DNA of 64,000 nucleotides from Adhaeribacter_A terreus (GTDB lineage Bacteria; Bacteroidota; Bacteroidia; Cytophagales; Hymenobacteraceae), in NCBI RefSeq assembly GCF_042657365.1, contig NZ_JBHSKT010000006.1, forward strand, positions 220,095 through 284,094. The letters run 5' to 3'. Below are positions 57,200-63,752 of the stretch, piece after piece. The notes beneath the pieces are model-generated. The model saw only the letters and a program-made list of their open reading frames with translations. It had not been told where the DNA came from and ran no database searches. How positions within the stretch are numbered: the first letter of the stretch is position 1; each line of letters begins with the position of its first letter. The position numbers and the translations under genes are program-made.

Positions 57200-57318
57200 A
57201 AAAAACGGTATCATTTCAGGCTTAAAAAGTCAATAGTAAACAAACTACCAACTTGATGAGATCTCTCCTGACGTCGAGATGACGAATAAAAAACGCTATG
57301 CTTTCGACCCCAAAAACC
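57200..57318 (+). repeat. Two CGCTAT elements
   Basis: Copies at 57200-57232 (head AAAAACGGTATC, tail AAAAAGTCAA) and 57288-57318 (head AAAAAACGCTATGC). A GAGATGACGA piece of the GTCATCCTGAG family precedes the second. Confidence 0.65.
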
Positions 57319-57366
57319 ATGAAAAAGAAAAAGCCAGCCTTCACAGACTAGCTTTCCCATTAAACA

Positions 57367-58419
57367 TTAATCCTTATTCAAACTCGCCATATCAATCACA
57401 AACCGATACCGCACATCACTCTTCAAAGTCCGTTCATAAGCTTCATTAATTTTCTGGATCGGAATCACCTCTACATCACTCATAATGTTGTGCTCGGCGC
57501 AGTAATCCAGCATATCCTGGGTTTCTTTAATTCCCCCAATCATAGAACCTACCAGACGTTTGCGTTTGGAAATGAGGTTGAAAGCAGCTACCGGTGTTGG
57601 TTCTGGCGGCGCACCGAGAAGCACCATGGTTCCGTCGCGTTTCAGCATGCTTAGGTACAGATTATAATCGTGCGGCGCCGAAACGGTATCGATAATAAAA
57701 TGAAACGTATTCTTCAGTTTTTTAACCTGCTCCGGATCTTTGGTTACCGCAAAATTATGGGCACCTAAATCAAACGCATCTTTTTCTTTGCTTGGCGAAG
57801 TGCTCAGTACCGTTACATCAGCACCCAAAGAAGCAGCCAGTTTTACGGCCATGTGGCCCAGACCACCCAAACCGACAACAGCAACTTTATGGCCTTTACC
57901 CATTTTCCAGTGCATGATCGGCGAATAAGTAGTAATGCCGGCGCAGAGCAACGGAGCTACGCGTTTCGGATCGAGCTTTTCGGAAACTTTTAAAGTGTAA
58001 TTTTCATCTACCACAATTTGCGAAGAATAACCACCGTACGTAACCGTTTTGTTGTCCATTTCCAGGCTGTTGTAGGTGCCTACGTTGTGGACTTCACAAT
58101 ACTGCTCCAGACCTTCCTTACAGCTTTCGCAGGTGCGGCACGAATCTACGAAGCAGCCCACACCTGCCAGATCGCCTACTTTGAATTTGGTAACTGCGCT
58201 ACCTACTTTGCTGATCTTGCCTACAATTTCGTGGCCGGGAACCATGGGGTAAATAGAGCCACCCCACTCATTTCGCGCCTGGTGAATATCGGAATGGCAA
58301 ACACCGCAATATAAAATATCGATGAGCACATCGTGTTCACCTACTTCTCGGCGCTCGAAGCTGAAGGGTTTCAGGTCTTCGGTAGCACTGGGCGCAGCAT
58401 ATCCTTTGGTTGGTATCAT
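57367..58419 (-). CDS. Zinc-dependent NAD(P) alcohol dehydrogenase (YahK/cinnamyl-type)
   Basis: A 350-residue medium-chain dehydrogenase. The catalytic zinc site is YCGVCHSDIHQARNEWGGSIYPMVPGHEIVG; the structural zinc site is CFVDSCRTCESCKEGLEQYC. The Rossmann turn is VVGLGGLGHMAVKLAASLGADVTVL, with a following STSPSK that suits NADP. This matches the YahK/CAD branch that reduces aldehydes. It is a single gene with a 440 bp upstream gap, and convergent repeats lie at its 3' end. Confidence 0.92.
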   Translation of the reverse strand: MIPTKGYAAPSATEDLKPFSFERREVGEHDVLIDILYCGVCHSDIHQARNEWGGSIYPMVPGHEIVGKISKVGSAVTKFKVGDLAGVGCFVDSCRTCESCKEGLEQYCEVHNVGTYNSLEMDNKTVTYGGYSSQIVVDENYTLKVSEKLDPKRVAPLLCAGITTYSPIMHWKMGKGHKVAVVGLGGLGHMAVKLAASLGADVTVLSTSPSKEKDAFDLGAHNFAVTKDPEQVKKLKNTFHFIIDTVSAPHDYNLYLSMLKRDGTMVLLGAPPEPTPVAAFNLISKRKRLVGSMIGGIKETQDMLDYCAEHNIMSDVEVIPIQKINEAYERTLKSDVRYRFVIDMASLNKD

Positions 58420-58674
58420 AGTTTTTTCAGGGTTTTAAGTATCGTTTAGAATATTGAAGTTCCGGAAATTTCCGGAGTTTCGGAAAAGAAAGATACCGGT
58501 TTGCATTGAATTAGGTTGCTTCGAAATGTAAAACTGTGGTTTTAACGTTCCCAGCTTTAAATGCATGTTTCAGAAACCTCTCATCCCGCAAGTTTAGCGC
58601 AGCGCAATTTGTGGGCTTCCATTTGGTCAGTTTGCAACTGGCCTTGCCTGTAAGGCAAACACAAAGCCAGCTAT

Positions 58675-58704
58675 AAAACGATATGCTTTCGAAGCAAAAA
58701 AGTC
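58675..58704 (+). repeat. CGCTAT element
   Basis: Head AAAACGATATGC, hairpin GCTT-TCG-AAGC, tail AAAAAAGTCGC. Confidence 0.65.
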
Positions 58705-58786
58705 GCAATGCTTCCGCAATTTATAAACTTGCTAACATTAAAAGTCACAAGTTACGGCTGTGCCTAAACTTGCGACATGAAAATAA

Positions 58787-58825
58787 AAAAGCCGCTCCGA
58801 AAACTTCAGAACGGCTTTTACTTTT
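58787..58825. terminator. Intrinsic terminator
   Basis: AAAAAAGCCG pairs with CGGCTTTT around a loop, with T-rich sequence on both sides. It lies just downstream of the MBL-rhodanese gene. Confidence 0.7.
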
Positions 58826-58831
58826 TACCTT

Positions 58832-58862
58832 CAAAACGATATCATTTTGAAGGTAAAAACTA
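58832..58862 (+). repeat. CGCTAT element overlapping a stop codon
   Basis: Head CAAAACGATATC, arms TTTTGAAGGTAAAA, tail AAAAACTA. The CTA is the complement of the stop of the MBL-rhodanese gene (58860-58862). Confidence 0.7.
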
Positions 58863-60206
58863 GAATTTCGTGATCGCGTCGCTCAGGTCGTAAACCGGCT
58901 GATCTTTCACTTCCTGCTGAATAATGCTGGCGCCGGCCGCCGAACGATAACCGCCTGCGCAATGCACCATAATTGGTTTATCGGTCGGAATTTCGTTGGC
59001 GCGCTCGCGAAGTTCAGGCAGTGGAATAGCAATGGCGTTCGGGAAGATCTGGCGCGTTTTTACTTCGCCGGTGTTCCGGATATCTACAATGGTAAAACTG
59101 TCCGGGTTTTGTTCGAAAGCGCTCAGATCAGTTTCCGGGGAAGTTTCTTCGCCAATTTCTTTTGCTACGATTCCGCCTTTCAGGTTCAGTTCGTACCCAA
59201 TTTTGGCTGCCTTGGCAATGAGTTTTTCCAGCGTTTCGGCGGTTTCGGCAATAATGTAAAACTGCTCTTCCGGACCAACGATCGAACCAAGCCAGGTTTC
59301 AAATTTCAGGCCGTCCATTAAATTAATAGCGCCCGGCAAATGACCTTTCCGGAAGCAGGTCTGAGGCCGCGCATCAATAATAAGGCAATTCTTTTCGAAA
59401 TCGCAATCCGCTTCGTAACGCGGCACTTCTCTTACGCTCGGTTTATAATCCGGGGCGCCTTTTTTGTTCAGTTCCACATCGTAACCAAAGTATTTCGGCA
59501 CAAATGGCTGGTCTGAGGTCAGGAATTTTACGAATTGTTCTTCGGTCATTTCCTGCAAGGCGGAGTTACTCAGTTTTTCGGCGCCGATGGTGCTTACGTT
59601 GGCGCTGCTTAAACCTTTTCCGCAAAGTGAACCGGCGCCGTGGCTTGGATAAACCAATACATCATCGGGCAGTTTCATCAGTTTTTCGCGGGTGCTGTGG
59701 TACATCTGGCGAGCCAGATCATCGCGTTTGGCGGTTAAATTACCCACGTTTTCGCGCAGATCCGGGCGGCCTACATCGCCAATAAACAGCGTATCGCCGG
59801 TAAAAGCAGCAACTTCTTTCTGGTTTTCGTCTTTTAATAAAACGGTGATGCTGTCGGGCGAGTGGCCGGGCGTATTGATGGCGTGCAGCGTAACTTTTCC
59901 GATCTGGAAGAAATCGCCGTCGTCGAAAGTTTCGTGCTCGTATGTTGCGCCTAAAAGTTTGCTCACGTAAATTTTCGCTTCTTTTCCGGTGGCAATTTCC
60001 AGGTGCGAGCTCACAAAATCGGCGTGCGGGTGCGTTTCTATTACGGCTACAATGCGGGCATCGTGTACCAGCGCAAACTCGTAATACGGCTGCGGATCGC
60101 GGGCCGGGTCTACCAGCGCAATTTCGCCTTCACTCAGAATGGCGTAAGAATAATGGGCCAGCCCTTTGTCTTCGAACTGGTGTATTTTAAAGCATGGATT
60201 CTCCAT
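58860..60206 (-). CDS. MBL-fold persulfide dioxygenase-like protein fused to two rhodanese domains
   Basis: A 448-residue fusion of the ETHE1/CstB type, active in sulfide or persulfide detoxification. The N-terminal MBL domain carries ETHPHADFVSSHLEIA, NTPGHSPDSITVLL and FTGDTLFIGDVGRPDL with iron-ligand positions. The first rhodanese domain (CLIIDARPQTCFRKGHLPGAINL) has lost its active cysteine (FYIIAETAE at that place). The second (TIVDIRNTGEVKTRQIFPNAIAIPL..IMVHCAGGYRSAAGA) keeps it in HCAGGYRS. The frame extends 8 codons upstream of the preferred ATG at 60206. A small metal-binding HMA protein is encoded just upstream on the same strand. Confidence 0.9.
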   Translation of the reverse strand: MENPCFKIHQFEDKGLAHYSYAILSEGEIALVDPARDPQPYYEFALVHDARIVAVIETHPHADFVSSHLEIATGKEAKIYVSKLLGATYEHETFDDGDFFQIGKVTLHAINTPGHSPDSITVLLKDENQKEVAAFTGDTLFIGDVGRPDLRENVGNLTAKRDDLARQMYHSTREKLMKLPDDVLVYPSHGAGSLCGKGLSSANVSTIGAEKLSNSALQEMTEEQFVKFLTSDQPFVPKYFGYDVELNKKGAPDYKPSVREVPRYEADCDFEKNCLIIDARPQTCFRKGHLPGAINLMDGLKFETWLGSIVGPEEQFYIIAETAETLEKLIAKAAKIGYELNLKGGIVAKEIGEETSPETDLSAFEQNPDSFTIVDIRNTGEVKTRQIFPNAIAIPLPELRERANEIPTDKPIMVHCAGGYRSAAGASIIQQEVKDQPVYDLSDAITKF

Positions 60207-60290
60207 AAATTTCGGGATTGATGTAAGCAATCTTATTTAAGAATGCGGTAAAGTTCGGCATAAACCCCGGAAATCCGATACTTTTTTCCG

Positions 60291-60320
60291 GAAAAACGCT
60301 ACCGTTTTCAGCCGAAAAGC
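60291..60320 (+). repeat. CGCTAT element overlapping the end of the HMA gene
   Basis: Head AAAAACGCTACCG, hairpin TTTTC-AGCC-GAAAA. It covers the stop (60308-60310) and the last codons of the HMA gene. Confidence 0.7.
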
Positions 60321-60544
60321 TTATCCATTAAACCCTTCTTTTGTTCTGCTTTGTAACCGGCCATCTGCACCATTTCCACCACGTTTTCGGCTTCTACGTT
60401 ATCGCCTTCCACGGTTAAAATTTTCTCCGGATCGTTGGTATTTACGTTCCAGCCCTGCACATTTTTAATTTTATCGAGGAAAGGTTTGGCCGTGGCCAGG
60501 CAGTTGCCGCAGTTAATATTGGTTTTGAATTTCAGGGTTTTCAT
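60308..60544 (-). CDS. Heavy-metal-associated (HMA) domain protein
   Basis: A 78-residue metallochaperone-like protein: KTLKFKTNINCGNCLATAKPFLDKIKNVQGWNVNTNDPEKILTVEG, with the metal-binding CxxC (C12, C15) in a ferredoxin-like fold. The family carries Cu(I) or similar ions. Start and stop both lie within CGCTAT elements, on opposite strands. It precedes the MBL-rhodanese gene by about 100 bp; both may belong to a thiol/metal response, but no regulator is seen. Confidence 0.85.
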   Translation of the reverse strand: MKTLKFKTNINCGNCLATAKPFLDKIKNVQGWNVNTNDPEKILTVEGDNVEAENVVEMVQMAGYKAEQKKGLMDKLFG

Positions 60545-60565
60545 ACGAAAAATGATAGCGTTTTA
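60535..60565 (-). repeat. CGCTAT element covering the HMA start codon
   Basis: On the minus strand: head AAAACGCTATC, arms ATTTTTCGTATGAAAAC. The ATG of the HMA gene (60544-60542) is inside its 3' arm. Confidence 0.65.
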
Positions 60566-60629
60566 AGGAAAGTAAGTTATACGTTTGAATTTAAAACTAC
60601 GCTATGGCCGCAATTTTTTATCTTTGAAC

Positions 60630-61355
60630 ATGAACCGAATATTTTACGGCTTGTTTTTGCTGCTGCTGATTTGCGGTTGCCGCGAAAAACTTACTCCCGA
60701 AGATCAGAAAAAGCTGCGCCACGAACTGGAAGCCGAAGTTCCGAAAGCCAACGTGCGCGCATTTTTAACTGAATACGGCAAGAAAAATCCCGAAACCGAA
60801 GTGCTCATTTCTACCAGCCTCGGCAAAATGAAGGTGAAACTCTATGAAGATACGCCGCTGCACCGCGCCAATTTCATACGGCTGGTGAAAGGCGGCTACT
60901 ACGATAATACCGTTTTCTACCGGATTCTGCGCGGTTTCATGATCCAGGGCGGCCACGCCAACGAACTCGACAATACGCCCGACCAATACACCGTTCCCGC
61001 CGAAATTCACCGCCATCATTTCCACAAAAAAGGCGCTTTAGCCATGGCCCGTTACGACGACAATATAAACCCCAACCGCGAATCTTCCGGCCATAATTTT
61101 TACATCGTGCAGGGCGTACCCGTCAGCATTCCCGAGTTGGAAGACATTGCTGAACAAAAGAAATTAACCTTAACCGAAGAGCAGAAAAAACTTTACCCCA
61201 AAGTTGGAGGCGCGCCCACGCTAGACGAACAATACACCGTTTTCGGCGAAGTAACCGAAGGCCTGAAAGTGCTCGATAAAATTGCCAATTACCCCGTAAA
61301 CCCCGAAGACCGCCCCATAAAACCGATCTACGTTACCATGAAAGTTTTGAGATAG
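60630..61355 (+). CDS. Lipoprotein cyclophilin-type peptidyl-prolyl isomerase
   Basis: A 241-residue cyclophilin exported as a lipoprotein (signal peptide MNRIFYGLFLLLLICGC). The cyclophilin core is ISTSLGKMKVKLYEDTPLHRANFIRLVKGGYYDNTVFYRILRGFMIQGG, then HKKGALAMARYDDNINPNRESSGHNFYIVQG and EQYTVFGEVTEGLKVLDKIAN. It helps fold envelope proteins by cis-trans proline isomerisation. The frame opens earlier, but the ATG at 60630 gives the signal peptide. TATCTTTG just upstream could be a -7 element but is very close to the start. Confidence 0.9.
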   Translation: MNRIFYGLFLLLLICGCREKLTPEDQKKLRHELEAEVPKANVRAFLTEYGKKNPETEVLISTSLGKMKVKLYEDTPLHRANFIRLVKGGYYDNTVFYRILRGFMIQGGHANELDNTPDQYTVPAEIHRHHFHKKGALAMARYDDNINPNRESSGHNFYIVQGVPVSIPELEDIAEQKKLTLTEEQKKLYPKVGGAPTLDEQYTVFGEVTEGLKVLDKIANYPVNPEDRPIKPIYVTMKVLR

Positions 61356-61373
61356 AGGAAGATAAAAGAAGAA

Positions 61374-61404
61374 TGACTTTTTTCGGCCGAAGGCATAGCG
61401 TTTT
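61374..61404 (-). repeat. CGCTAT element
   Basis: On the minus strand: head GAAAACGCTATGCC, hairpin TTCGGCCGAA, tail AAAAAGTC. It lies just downstream of the cyclophilin gene. Confidence 0.7.
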
Positions 61405-61425
61405 CAATGTACATTTGCGAAGCAA

Positions 61426-61530
61426 GTCCCCCTTTGGAGGGGGTTGGGGGAGGATTTTTACATTATTCGATTTTTACATTAGTTGATCAGGAATGCGTAG
61501 GTCCTCCCCCAACCCCCTCCAAAGGGGGAC
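61426..61530. repeat. G/C-rich inverted-repeat (MITE-like) element
   Basis: A 30-bp arm starting GTCCCCCTTTGGAGGGGGT (61426-61455) is repeated inverted (61501-61530) with one mismatch, around an AT-rich core. Total 105 bp. It is flanked on both sides by minus-strand CGCTAT elements. Confidence 0.8.
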
Positions 61531-61537
61531 GAAAAAC

Positions 61538-61568
61538 CGACTTTTTCAGGCAAAAACCCTATCGTTTT
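61538..61568 (-). repeat. CGCTAT element
   Basis: On the minus strand: head GAAAACGATAGGG, hairpin TTTTTGCCTGAAAAA, tail AAAAGTCGG. It lies between the inverted-repeat element and the NMO-like gene. Confidence 0.7.
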
Positions 61569-61612
61569 CCTAGCCGAAAATAGCACATTAAAAACATTAG
61601 CACATTAACCAA

Positions 61613-62557
61613 ATGAACCGTATTACCGAACTTTTCAAGATAGAATTCCCCATTATTCAGGCTGGTATGATCTGGTGCAGCGGCTGGGAACTGGCCAGTG
61701 CCGTGAGCAACGCCGGTGGACTAGGTTTGATCGGGGCAGGCTCCATGTACCCGGATATTCTGCGCACGCACATCCAGAAATGCAAAGCCGCTACCTCCAA
61801 ACCATTTGGCGTAAACGTACCGCTTTTGTACCCGGATATTGACCAGCTCATGCAGATCATTCTGGAAGAAAAAGTGCCGGTAGTGTTCACTTCCGCCGGA
61901 AACCCGAAAACCTGGACGAAGACCTTGAAAGATGCCGGCATAACGGTGGGACACGTGGTAAGCAACGTAAAATTTGCCCTGAAATGCGAAGAAGCCGGCG
62001 TAGATGCCATTGTAGCCGAAGGGTTTGAAGCCGGTGGCCACAACGGCCGCGAAGAAACCACTACCTTCACCTTAATTCCGCTGGTGCGTGAAGCCGTAAA
62101 ACTGCCTTTAATTGCTGCCGGCGGCATTGGAACCGGTCGCGGGATTTTTGGAGCTATGGCTCTGGGAGCTGATGGCGTGCAGGTTGGTAGCCGGTTTGTG
62201 GCTTCGGAAGAATCTTCGGCGCACCCGAACTTTAAAGCCAAAGTGGTAGAAGCGAAAGAAGGCGATACCGAACTGAGTTTAAAGCAACTTACGCCAGTAC
62301 GTTTGCTCAAAAATAAATTCTACCACGAAGTAAAAGCTGCTGAAATGCGCGGCGCTTCATCCGAAGAATTAGCCCAGCTTTTAGGTTCACGGCGCTCTAA
62401 AAAAGGCATGTTTGAAGGCGATCTGGAAGAAGGCGAACTGGAAATTGGACAAGTGGCAGCAGCCGTAAAAAAGATCCAGCCTGCCGGCGAAATTGTGCGC
62501 GAAATGTGGCAGGAGTTTTTAGCTGCGCGGGAAGATTTTTGTAAGGTTATGTTTTAA
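61613..62557 (+). CDS. Nitronate monooxygenase-family FMN protein (FabK-like)
   Basis: A 314-residue TIM-barrel FMN enzyme of the nitronate monooxygenase/2-nitropropane dioxygenase family. Motifs: FKIEFPIIQAGMIWCSGWELASAVSNAGGLGLIG, PFGVNVPLL, VSNVKFALKCEEAGVDAIVAEGFEAGGHNGREETTTFTLIPLV and ADGVQVGSRFVASEES, where the flavin phosphate binds. The conserved GGHNG stretch around the catalytic His is intact. The real reaction (nitronate oxidation or enoyl-ACP reduction) cannot be fixed by eye. It is a single gene followed by a terminator. Confidence 0.88.
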   Translation: MNRITELFKIEFPIIQAGMIWCSGWELASAVSNAGGLGLIGAGSMYPDILRTHIQKCKAATSKPFGVNVPLLYPDIDQLMQIILEEKVPVVFTSAGNPKTWTKTLKDAGITVGHVVSNVKFALKCEEAGVDAIVAEGFEAGGHNGREETTTFTLIPLVREAVKLPLIAAGGIGTGRGIFGAMALGADGVQVGSRFVASEESSAHPNFKAKVVEAKEGDTELSLKQLTPVRLLKNKFYHEVKAAEMRGASSEELAQLLGSRRSKKGMFEGDLEEGELEIGQVAAAVKKIQPAGEIVREMWQEFLAAREDFCKVMF

Positions 62558-62576
62558 ATCACACTTCAACCCAAAG

Positions 62577-62616
62577 AAAAAGCCCGCTTTTGCCTTATGC
62601 GAATCGGGCTTTTTTT
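62577..62616 (+). terminator. Intrinsic terminator
   Basis: AAAAAGCCCG (62577-62586) pairs with CGGGCTTTTTT (62605-62615) around an 18-nt loop, followed by T. Confidence 0.85.
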
Positions 62617-62644
62617 ATATCAGACCATTATTTCGGGCAGGTAT

Positions 62645-63031
62645 TTATAATTTGGCGCGTTCATTCAGCAACATATCCAGCATTTGGATCATTTCTTCTT
62701 CATTATCGGCAGTACGGCTTTCCAGCAGGCGGCCATTATGGTATATGGTTACAATGGGCGCCCTTTTGTTTATAATAAAATTTTTGGCTACCGGGTTATT
62801 ATCGGCGTTTATGCGCAGAAAAACAATATCATGGTACTTCGGATTGTCTGAAAGATTTTCATATACCGGCACCAACTTCAAACAGGGCTCTCCGCATTCA
62901 TCGGTGTGATACTTTAGAATTACGCAGGCGTTTTTGGCGGTTTCTACCAGCAATTCAACATCGTTGGTTTGTTTAACAGGCATATAGGCAAGTTTGAAGT
63001 AAGATTGAGATTTTAATACATTCAACGCCAT
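62645..63031 (-). CDS. Thioredoxin-fold protein with a CGEPC motif
   Basis: A 128-residue thioredoxin-like protein. VILKYHTDECGEPCLKLVPVYENLSDNPKYHDIVFLRINADNNPVAKNFIINKRAPIVTIYHNGRLLESRTA follows the fold, with the cis-proline in APIVTIY. The active-site cysteines are separated by three residues (CGEPC) instead of two, and the tryptophan before them is missing. The N-terminal 16 residues may be untranslated: an alternative ATG at 62983 begins MPVKQTNDVE. The gene is one of two divergent thioredoxin-fold genes here. Redox function is uncertain. Confidence 0.65.
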   Translation of the reverse strand: MALNVLKSQSYFKLAYMPVKQTNDVELLVETAKNACVILKYHTDECGEPCLKLVPVYENLSDNPKYHDIVFLRINADNNPVAKNFIINKRAPIVTIYHNGRLLESRTADNEEEMIQMLDMLLNERAKL

Positions 63032-63214
63032 TTATTCTAAATACAAAGCCCGCAGTTTTGTATTTAGGCATAAAGGCAGGAAAAAGTATTTGTACCAAGC
63101 CTTTACGTATAAATGAGAATTATGCTGAAAAAGAAACCAATAACTTTTAGAAATGTTTAACGTTTGGCTCTGAATTTTAAAATATTATTGTTGCAATATT
63201 TACGTTCTCACTTA

Positions 63215-63246
63215 TAAAACGGTAGGGTTTGTGCCTTAAAAACTAA
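63215..63246 (+). repeat. CGCTAT element
   Basis: Head TAAAACGGTAGGG, tail TTAAAAACTAAG. It lies in the gap between the two thioredoxin-fold genes. Confidence 0.6.
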
Positions 63247-63310
63247 GAAAGAAACCGCTACCAAAAGCCATTGCAACCGCCTTAAACTAATAAAACTGAA
63301 TGGTAAATTT

Positions 63311-63625
63311 CTAAAACTTCCGCAGCATTTTCCGGAATTCCTTCTCCGAATTAACCGAGCCGCATTTTATCATTTCGCCGTTTTTATAAATGGCTACAAA
63401 AGGTACTTCGCGTTGTTTTACCAGATTTTCGGCAATAGAACCGGGCTGCGCCTGCATCAAACCGAAGCTTATTTTCTCCAATTCCGTTTCTTCAGAAATT
63501 TCTTCAAAAAGCGGCAACAGTTCTTCGCAGCCTTCGCAATCGGTTTCCAGAAAATAAGTAATTACGGCTTGCTCATTTTGCTCGAAGAAAGCGTTCAGTT
63601 CGGCTTCGGTATTTATCAGGTTCAT
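63311..63625 (-). CDS. Thioredoxin-fold protein with a CEGC motif
   Basis: A 104-residue thioredoxin-like protein from the ATG at 63625 (MNLINTEAELNAFFEQNEQAVITYFLETDCEGCEELLPLFEEIS). It has a CxxC (CEGC) but no WCGPC, and a cis-proline segment VPFVAIYKNGEMIKCG. The frame extends 15 codons upstream to 63670, but that part lacks any signal and includes repeat sequence. It resembles the neighbour at 62645 in size and fold; the two may be diverged duplicates of a thiol-redox or stress module. Substrate unknown. Confidence 0.7.
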   Translation of the reverse strand: MNLINTEAELNAFFEQNEQAVITYFLETDCEGCEELLPLFEEISEETELEKISFGLMQAQPGSIAENLVKQREVPFVAIYKNGEMIKCGSVNSEKEFRKMLRKF

Positions 63626-63656
63626 AAGTTCAGGTTCTGAAGAAGTAAAACTAACA

Positions 63657-63692
63657 AAAAAGCCCCGCAATGTTGCAGGGCTTTCTTTTTAA
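63657..63692. terminator. Terminator-like hairpin
   Basis: AAAAGCCCCGCAA pairs with TTGCAGGGCTTT (one mismatch), then CTTTTT. It lies between the IS end and the thioredoxin-fold gene. Confidence 0.6.
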
Positions 63693-63721
63693 AAACGGTA
63701 TGGTTTCAGCAAGAAAAAGTC
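63690..63721 (+). repeat. CGCTAT element
   Basis: Head TAAAAACGGTATGG, arms TTTCAGCAAGAAAA, tail AAAAAGTC. It lies just outside the IS end. Confidence 0.65.
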
Positions 63722-63752
63722 TTCAATCTTTGGTCTTGCGTCTCAGATCTTA

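Larger units (their letters stand above)
56580..57366. other. Gene-free repeat region between the ABC ATPase and alcohol dehydrogenase genes
   Basis: No gene is supported. Contents: a CCACCCCAACCCCTCCTTG palindrome (56613-56650), two perfect hairpins with an ACATCTGTGT core (56657-56707), a second CCAAGCCCACCTTGATAAGG module (about 56816-56850), a CCGTCAGCTAAAGCAGACGG piece as in copy B, a GTCTGAA-type AT-rich module (56880-56935), copy C of the structured repeat (56951-57163), and CGCTAT elements. Confidence 0.7.
58420..58859. other. Gene-free region upstream of the alcohol dehydrogenase gene
   Basis: No gene is supported. The region has an inverted pair CGCAAGTTTA/TAAACTTGCG (about 58587-58774), with a TTGCC-TGTA-AGGCAA hairpin and a CGCTAT element inside it, and an intrinsic terminator near its right end. 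Confidence 0.6.

Noticed and set aside
58587..58774. Possible small RNA gene or riboswitch in the gap upstream of the alcohol dehydrogenase
   Set aside because: There is an inverted pair and a hairpin, but no match to any riboswitch or RNA family that I know. It is kept only as a repeat region.
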